From: Ktedonobacterales bacterium
Lineage (GTDB): Bacteria; Chloroflexota; Ktedonobacteria; Ktedonobacterales; JADMIN01
Assembly (NCBI GenBank): GCA_025450405.1
Contig: JANWHL010000029.1
Span: 1 to 5,908, forward strand
DNA: 5,908 bases
Direction of reading: 5' to 3'
Shown: piece by piece, positions 1 to 4,352 of the stretch
How positions within the stretch are numbered: the stretch's first letter is position 1
How the letters are laid out: every line of letters begins with the position of its first letter
The notes under the pieces: model-generated
Database searches by the model: none
What the model saw: only the letters and a program-made list of their open reading frames with translations
Told to the model about the DNA's origin: nothing
Made by a program: the position numbers and the translations under genes

Positions 1-1110
1 CTCCTCCTCCCCCTTGATCGCTTCAGGCCGCTCTTTGCGTGTGATCACGGCGCGGACTTCCGGCGAGGCGCTCAGTGTGCCACGTAGGCGGAAACGGGCA
101 ATGGCACGTTCCGCCAGTTCGGCCGGGATATCGCCATCGAAGAGACAATGGCCTAGCACATTCAGGCTGATCGGCTCGCCGCGCTCCACCGCTTGCTCCA
201 GGTCCATGCGCGAGAAGTGGACGATGCCCGCCACCACCACCACGCGCCGGTGTGGACGAGTGCCGGTGCCCGGCGTCCTGGGGCTTTCCGGAACGCGTGG
301 CGGGCGCACAGGCCGCGGCGGCGCTGGGGGGAGCGGTGGCACAGGTGGCACGGGGTGAACCAAGGCCGGTGAAACACTGGCGCGCGGTGCCGACGCCGAG
401 CCGTCGGCATCGGCGCCCCGGCCGTCCTCCAGCGGGAGCGCTGTATAGAGCAGATGGACGAAGGTGCGCTCGCACTCACCCTCCACGCGGCGCGGCTCTT
501 CGTACGGCCTCAGCAGATCGGCCACCTTGGCCATGAGCAAGCGGGCTTCGTCGTCGGTGAGATAGAGCGCCGTCTCGCTCAGTGTGCCCGCATTGGAGCC
601 AGGCCGAGGCTGCCGCAGGTCCAGCGCGAATGCGCGGAGGGCGTCGTTCAGGATTTGTTGAACAAACTCCGTAACGGTGGCGACGCTCTCGTCGGGGGGC
701 AGGCTGCGCAGCAAGCCCGGCGCGATCGAGAACACGCGCGCGACCGCTCGATAATACTTTTCGAGGATGCCGCCCTTCTCGCGCGTGGCAACGAGGTGCA
801 CCAACCCCGCTTGCTCTAACTCGCGCACATGGTAGTGGACCTTAGCGTGGGCCAGCCCCAGATCGTCGCTGAGTTGGGCGACGGTCATCGCGCGTCGGCC
901 CAGCAGATCGGCAATCCGGGTACGCAAACGGTCGGAGATCACCCGCAGTTGCTCGACTTTTTCGATCTGATACAACTCGGGGATATCATCGGCGCCGGTG
1001 GCCACGCCCGCGTCCGTATCCGCCGGTCCGCCCGCGAGGTTGGCGGGCTGCGCGCGATGTTCCAGGTTTGCCGGGTTGGCGAGATCACTCGCGTCCATGG
1101 GGTCAGACAT
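1..1110 (-). CDS. Winged-helix (ArsR-like) transcriptional regulator with proline-rich linker and unrecognised C-terminal domain; 3' end beyond the window
   Basis: Reading leftwards from ATG at 1110-1108 there are 370 codons with no stop before the edge, so the C-terminus is missing. Residues 1-45 are a polar, Ala/Asp/Gly-rich lead. Residues about 50-128 form a winged helix: helices around 52-70 and 76-85, a likely recognition helix near 88-100 (HAKVHYHVRELEQ), and a wing ending in EKYYRAVARVF (117-127). That pattern is typical of ArsR/HTH_20-type DNA-binding domains. Residues 140-228 are mostly helical and may be the dimer or sensor part. Residues 244-286 are a proline-rich linker (PPVPPLPPAPP near 255-265). 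A separate alpha/beta segment follows (about 289-357, with VVVVAGIVHF and NVLGHCLFDGDIP), which I do not recognise. The start is chosen because an in-frame TGA lies 18 bases upstream and a strong promoter and inverted repeat lie ahead of it; ATG at 1098 is the alternative. No strong ribosome binding site is visible. The ligand and targets are unknown; autoregulation is likely. Confidence 0.85.
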   Translation of the reverse strand, partial: MSDPMDASDLANPANLEHRAQPANLAGGPADTDAGVATGADDIPELYQIEKVEQLRVISDRLRTRIADLLGRRAMTVAQLSDDLGLAHAKVHYHVRELEQAGLVHLVATREKGGILEKYYRAVARVFSIAPGLLRSLPPDESVATVTEFVQQILNDALRAFALDLRQPRPGSNAGTLSETALYLTDDEARLLMAKVADLLRPYEEPRRVEGECERTFVHLLYTALPLEDGRGADADGSASAPRASVSPALVHPVPPVPPLPPAPPRPVRPPRVPESPRTPGTGTRPHRRVVVVAGIVHFSRMDLEQAVERGEPISLNVLGHCLFDGDIPAELAERAIARFRLRGTLSASPEVRAVITRKERPEAIKGEEE

Positions 1111-1134
1111 AGCACACCATCCATCATGTCAATC

Positions 1135-1164
1135 TTGGCCGTCCAAATTTTCTTGGACACCCAA
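1135..1164. promoter_or_regulatory. Inverted repeat over the regulator's transcription start; candidate operator
   Basis: The arms TTGGCCGTCCAA (1135-1146) and TTGGACACCCAA (1153-1164) are inverted copies matching at 10 of 12 positions around the 6-base spacer ATTTTC. The inner six bases are perfect (GTCCAA/TTGGAC). Each arm is itself a TTGG-N4-CCAA half-palindrome. The element covers about -5 to +25 of the minus-strand promoter, where a bound dimer would block initiation. Binding by the adjacent winged-helix protein is the simplest reading but is inferred from position alone. Confidence 0.6.
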
Positions 1165-1165
1165 A

Positions 1166-1194
1166 AGTATACTGATGGGTATGGTCGCTGTCAA
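1166..1194 (-). promoter_or_regulatory. Sigma-70-type promoter of the regulator gene
   Basis: On the minus strand, TTGACA (1194-1189) is followed after exactly 17 bases by TATACT (1171-1166). This is a consensus -35, the optimal spacing, and a one-mismatch -10. The predicted transcription start is near 1159, giving a leader of about 49 bases before the ATG at 1110. The -10 sits in the 8-base palindrome AGTATACT (1166-1173), so TATACT also reads on the plus strand, but no -35 is suitably placed there. The match stands out because the surroundings are very GC-rich. Confidence 0.75.
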
Positions 1195-1206
1195 GGGCAT
1201 GTTCGT

Positions 1207-1221
1207 GGCGCCCTGGGCGCC
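1207..1221. repeat. Short perfect palindrome GGCGCCC-T-GGGCGCC
   Basis: Two perfect 7-base inverted arms flank one central base, upstream of the regulator's -35. The centre is too short for a stable hairpin loop, so a DNA-binding site is more likely than an RNA structure. In DNA this GC-rich it may be chance. Confidence 0.3.
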
Positions 1222-1279
1222 CCCGGCGGCGATCGCGGGCGACTTTGCGCTGGCGCGCCGCTGGCTCTCCCCCACCCTT

Positions 1280-1302
1280 GGCGCGTACAATACCCTCGCG
1301 CC
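1280..1302 (+). promoter_or_regulatory. Weak candidate promoter region for the epimerase gene
   Basis: TACAAT (1286-1291) resembles a -10 box about 70 bases before the epimerase start. It lies inside a small inverted repeat, GGCGCG (1280-1285) and CGCGCC (1297-1302). No convincing -35 occurs 16-18 bases upstream; the nearest candidate is CTGGCT at 1261-1266, with 19-base spacing. It would need an activator or another sigma factor. I find no better rightward promoter between 1111 and 1361. Confidence 0.25.
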
Positions 1303-1349
1303 GCGGAAGAACGATGATCGCCACCAACCAGGATGGCACCTTAGGGGGG

Positions 1350-1357
1350 AAGGAGGA
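1350..1357 (+). promoter_or_regulatory. Strong ribosome binding site of the epimerase gene
   Basis: AAGGAGGA is nearly the full complement of the 16S rRNA 3' end and ends four bases before ATG 1362. It decides the start in favour of 1362 over the in-frame ATG at 1314 (weak GGAAG upstream) and the TTG at 1245. Confidence 0.85.
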
Positions 1358-1361
1358 AGTC

Positions 1362-2453
1362 ATGCCGCGCACACAGACCGCCGCTACGCAGGTGGTGCGC
1401 CTGGAGGCCGAGCCACTCGATCTGCCCCTGTTGGAACCGTTCACCAGCGCCACCGGCCGCGTCGAGCGCGCGCGCAACGTCTTGGTGCGCGTCACCCTGG
1501 CCGATGGTTCCGTCGGTCTGGGCGAGGCCGCGCCGTCCGCGGAGGGCGGCGGCGAAACTCAGGAGACGGCGCTTGCCGCCGTGCGCGGCATCTGGCCGCT
1601 GCTCGATGGCGCCGAGGCCGCGCAGTGGCGTACGCTGGCCTGTCGCCTGCAGACCAGCTTCGAGCACCAGGCGGCGGCACGCACAGCTGTTGAGGTGGCC
1701 TTGCTCGACGCCTTCACCCGCTCCGTCGGTATTCCGCTCTGGCGCTTCTTTGGTGGGGCGTGTACCCGCATCACCACCGCCATCAGCATCCCCATCGCCG
1801 AGCCGGGCCATGTGCGCGAGCTGGCCGAGCAATACGGCGAGCGCGGCGCGATGACGCTCAAGATCAAAGTCGGCACCACCATCGGCGAGGATATCGAACG
1901 CGTGCTCGCCGCGCAAGAAGGCGCCCCCGATTGCGACTTGATCCTGGACGGTGACCAGGGCTACACCCCCGCCACCGCCATCCAGCTCATCACCACCCTG
2001 GCCGAGGACGGCGTGCGCCCCATTCTCTTCGAGCAGCCCGTGCATCGCCACGATCTGGAGGGCCTGCGCTTCGTCACCGAGCGCGCGGGCGTGCCCGTGG
2101 GCGCCGACGAAGCCGTGCGCACCGCGGCGGATGCGCTGCGCATCGTGCGCATGGGCGCCGCCAACGCCATCACCGTCAAACTGATGAAATCGGGGCTGGT
2201 GGAGGCGCTGGATATCGCGGCGGTCTGCCGCGCGGCGCATGTGCAGCTTGTGGCGGGCGCCATGCTCGAATCGCGTCTGGGCACCGCCGTCGCCGCGCAC
2301 CTGTGCGCCGGGCTGGGCGGCTTCCAATTCGTGGACCTCGACGCTCCGCTCTTGCTGGAGGGCGATCCCTTCGCGGGCGGCTACGTTGAGGATGGCATGA
2401 CTTATCATGTTGATGGCGTCGCCGCCGGGCATGGCGTGACCTGGCGCGGCTGA
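1362..2453 (+). CDS. Dipeptide epimerase (enolase superfamily, L-Ala-D/L-Glu epimerase-like)
   Basis: This 363-residue protein has the usual length for the family and no signal peptide, so it is cytoplasmic. Such enzymes epimerise the second residue of dipeptides, classically L-Ala-D-Glu to L-Ala-L-Glu during murein-peptide salvage, using Mg2+. The N-terminal capping domain (about 11-125) contains PFTSATGRVERARNV near the active-site loop. The barrel carries the catalytic LKIK (K167, K169), metal ligands D196 (LDGDQGY), E224 (FEQPV) and D249 (GADEAVRT), the opposing lysine K273 (TVKLMKSG), E303 (AMLES), and the FVDLDAP motif (D325, D327). The DxD pair binds the dipeptide's alpha-ammonium group and separates dipeptide epimerases from muconate cycloisomerases and o-succinylbenzoate synthases. 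Compared with the usual DANQG, the metal loop has DGDQG. By remembered sequence it resembles the Thermotoga-type enzyme, whose specificity is broader than Ala-Glu, so the exact substrate is open. A hydrolase gene follows after 162 bases. Confidence 0.92.
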   Translation: MPRTQTAATQVVRLEAEPLDLPLLEPFTSATGRVERARNVLVRVTLADGSVGLGEAAPSAEGGGETQETALAAVRGIWPLLDGAEAAQWRTLACRLQTSFEHQAAARTAVEVALLDAFTRSVGIPLWRFFGGACTRITTAISIPIAEPGHVRELAEQYGERGAMTLKIKVGTTIGEDIERVLAAQEGAPDCDLILDGDQGYTPATAIQLITTLAEDGVRPILFEQPVHRHDLEGLRFVTERAGVPVGADEAVRTAADALRIVRMGAANAITVKLMKSGLVEALDIAAVCRAAHVQLVAGAMLESRLGTAVAAHLCAGLGGFQFVDLDAPLLLEGDPFAGGYVEDGMTYHVDGVAAGHGVTWRG

Positions 2454-2455
2454 CA

Positions 2456-2477
2456 CGCCACGCCGCCAAGCGTGGCG
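2456..2477 (+). terminator. Hairpin just after the epimerase stop; possible terminator or mRNA-stabilising structure
   Basis: CGCCACGC (2456-2463) and GCGTGGCG (2470-2477) form a perfect 8-bp GC-rich stem with the 6-base loop CGCCAA, beginning two bases after the TGA. CAAACC follows rather than a T-run, so it is not a classic intrinsic terminator. It may attenuate, protect the 3' end, or allow read-through to the hydrolase. Confidence 0.45.
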
Positions 2478-2488
2478 CAAACCACTGC

Positions 2489-2558
2489 CCCTTTCCCGCG
2501 CACGGAGAGTGGCCGGGAATGGAGCCGCTGACTTCCCTCTCCCGCGCATGGGGGAGGG
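2489..2558. repeat. Two related copies of a GC-rich hairpin-forming intergenic element
   Basis: Copy 1 (2489-2512) and copy 2 (2535-2558) match at 18 of 24 positions and share a TCCCGCGCA core. Copy 2 folds well: CCCTCTCCC (2535-2543) pairs with GGGGGAGGG (2550-2558), with one G-U wobble in RNA and the loop GCGCAT. Copy 1 has lost most of its pairing and looks degenerate. The form resembles dispersed intergenic repeats (REP-like) of GC-rich genomes; whether this family is dispersed in this genome cannot be seen here. Confidence 0.5.
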
Positions 2559-2601
2559 GATGGGCGCTGCCCGGTTCATTGGCAGACAGAGACGGAACGA
2601 C

Positions 2602-2609
2602 AAAAGGAG
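2602..2609 (+). promoter_or_regulatory. Ribosome binding site of the serine hydrolase gene
   Basis: AAAAGGAG ends six bases before ATG 2616, which is good spacing and supports that start. This rules out an upstream extension that could have encoded a signal peptide. Confidence 0.8.
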
Positions 2610-2615
2610 CACACG

Positions 2616-4343
2616 ATGGAGACGGCGGATGAACTGGCGAATCTGCGCGCGTACATTGATGCCACGCGGGCGGACTGGAAGGTGCCGGGCATGGCGGTGG
2701 GCATCGTGCGTGATGGGCGCGTGACGCTGGCGGAGGGCTTCGGGCTGCGCAACGCCGCCGACGGGCTCCCCGTCACACCGCGCACGCTCTTCGCCATCGG
2801 CTCCGCCACCAAGGCGTTCACGGCGACCGCCGTGGGTATCCTGGTCAGCGATGGCAAGCTGGCATGGGACACGCCCGTGCGCGAGTTCCTGCCCTCGTTC
2901 AAGCTGGCCGATCCCTTCGCCAGCGAGCGCATGACGCCGCGTGACCTGCTGACCCATCGCTCCGGCCTGCCGCGCCACGATCTGATGTGGTACAACTCGT
3001 CCGCCACCCGCCAGGAACTCTTCGACCGCCTGCGCTACCTGGAGCCGAGCAAGGACCTGCGCACCACCTTCCAGTACCAAAACCTGATGTACATGACCGC
3101 GGGGTATCTGGCGGGCGTGGTAAGCGGCGGAATGTGGGAAGACGTGGTGCGCGAGCGCATCTTCACGCCGCTGGGCATGACCAGCGCCAACTTCTCCGTC
3201 GCGCGCTCCCAGCAGTCGCCGGACTACTCGCTGCCATACCAGGAAAAGCACGAGCAGGTGGGCGTCATCCCCTTCCGCCCAATCGACACCATCGGCCCCG
3301 CCGGCTCGATCAACGCCAGCCTCGACGGCATGCTCCAGTGGCTGCGCCTCCAGCTCGACCACGGGCGCCACAACGACCGGCAGATCATCGCGGCGAGCGA
3401 TCTCGCCCAGATGCACGCGCCGCAGATGGTGGTGCAGGATGCCCAGTTCCGCATGCTCTTCCAAGCGGACCTGCTCAGCTATGGCCTCGGCTGGTTCATC
3501 CAGTCATACAAGGGCCACCTGATGGTCCAGCACGGCGGCAACATTGACGGCTTTACTACGCTCGTCTCGTTCCTGCCCCAGGACGGCATCGGCATCGTCA
3601 TTCTCAGCAACCTCAACGGCACGCTCGCGCCCACCGTCGTCACCTACACCCTCTACGACCGCCTCTTGGGTCTCGCGCCCAGCGACTGGAACGGCCAGCT
3701 CAAGCAGGTGGACGCCCAGCTCAAGGCCGCGATTGAGCAGGGGAAGGCCACCACCCAGGCCGACCGCCAGCCCGACACTCACCCCTCGCACCCGCTGGCG
3801 GCGTACGCGGGCGAGTACGCGCATCCCGGCTACGGCGTGGCGTCGGTCGAACCAGACGGCGAGGCGCTGCGCCTCAGTTACAACGCGCTCCCTTTCACGA
3901 TGACCCACTACCACTACGATACCTTCGAGATCGCCAACGACCAGTCGGAGGTGCGCATGAAGCTCACCTTCCAGGTCGACGCTCAGGGCCGTATCGCCCG
4001 CCTCGCCCTGCCGCTGGAGCCATCGGTCGCCGATATCGTCTTTGTGCGCCAGCCCGACCGCCGCATGCGCCAGCGCGCCTTCCTGGAGCGCTTCACGGGC
4101 GATTACTCGATGTTGACCATCCCCGCGCGCGTCGCATTCCGCGGCGAGGATACCCTGGTCGTCAGCGTCCCCGGCCAGCCCGACCAGGAGCTGGTGCCCT
4201 ACGACGGCACCACCTTCACCGTCAAGGGGCAAGAGGCCATCAGCGTCCGCTTTGTCATGGGCGATGACGGCCAGGTGCGCGAGGCGCTGCTGATTCAGCC
4301 GGGCGCCACGCTCACGCTCACTCGCGTCGAGCCAGGCGCGTAG
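2616..4343 (+). CDS. Beta-lactamase-fold serine hydrolase (class C/PBP4*-like) with two C-terminal beta-rich repeats
   Basis: This 575-residue protein has a serine beta-lactamase/penicillin-binding fold over about 8-350. Active-site motifs are S63-A-T-K66, Y154-Q-N156 and H306-G-G, the last replacing the KTG box as is common in this family. Conserved framework strings include VPGMAVGIV (23-31), LLTHRSGLP (111-119) and FTPLGM (183-188). A charged linker (about 360-388) leads to two similar beta-rich domains: about 390-478 starting with YAGEY (397-401), and about 487-572 starting with FTGDY (493-497). The first looks like DUF3471; the second appears to be a diverged copy. Family members cleave D-amino-acid peptides, esters or beta-lactams; the substrate cannot be read from sequence. 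Unlike many relatives it has no signal peptide or lipobox, suggesting a cytoplasmic enzyme. The GT9 frame begins nine bases after its TAG, so the two are probably cotranscribed. Confidence 0.92.
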   Translation: METADELANLRAYIDATRADWKVPGMAVGIVRDGRVTLAEGFGLRNAADGLPVTPRTLFAIGSATKAFTATAVGILVSDGKLAWDTPVREFLPSFKLADPFASERMTPRDLLTHRSGLPRHDLMWYNSSATRQELFDRLRYLEPSKDLRTTFQYQNLMYMTAGYLAGVVSGGMWEDVVRERIFTPLGMTSANFSVARSQQSPDYSLPYQEKHEQVGVIPFRPIDTIGPAGSINASLDGMLQWLRLQLDHGRHNDRQIIAASDLAQMHAPQMVVQDAQFRMLFQADLLSYGLGWFIQSYKGHLMVQHGGNIDGFTTLVSFLPQDGIGIVILSNLNGTLAPTVVTYTLYDRLLGLAPSDWNGQLKQVDAQLKAAIEQGKATTQADRQPDTHPSHPLAAYAGEYAHPGYGVASVEPDGEALRLSYNALPFTMTHYHYDTFEIANDQSEVRMKLTFQVDAQGRIARLALPLEPSVADIVFVRQPDRRMRQRAFLERFTGDYSMLTIPARVAFRGEDTLVVSVPGQPDQELVPYDGTTFTVKGQEAISVRFVMGDDGQVREALLIQPGATLTLTRVEPGA

Positions 4344-4352
4344 GGGCACCTC

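Noticed and set aside
939..1160. A 73-codon minus-strand frame starting at GTG 1160, overlapping the regulator in another phase.
   Set aside because: Its start lies at the predicted transcription start without a ribosome binding site, and its sequence merely shadows the regulator gene.
1153..1173. TTGGAC and TATACT on the plus strand as a rightward promoter.
   Set aside because: They are separated by only 9 bases, too short for sigma-70. TATACT is part of a palindrome that fits the minus-strand promoter exactly.
252..1317. Several plus-strand open frames (252-536, 454-819, 829-1317) over the regulator.
   Set aside because: They lie opposite a continuous minus-strand frame with a clear winged-helix domain and promoter; none has a ribosome binding site or recognisable protein features.
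1245..1361. N-terminal extension of the epimerase from TTG 1245 or ATG 1314.
   Set aside because: The extension has no family similarity, and the near-perfect AAGGAGGA at 1350-1357 points to ATG 1362.
2456..2477. Hairpin after the epimerase as a definite intrinsic terminator.
   Set aside because: The stem is perfect but no T-run follows, so it is kept only as a possible terminator or stabilising hairpin.
1341..3464. A 707-codon open frame on the minus strand opposite the epimerase and hydrolase.
   Set aside because: It spans two well-supported plus-strand genes and their spacer. Its translation is low-complexity, rich in Arg, Gly, Ala and His, with no recognisable motif. Long antisense frames are expected where GC at third positions is so high.
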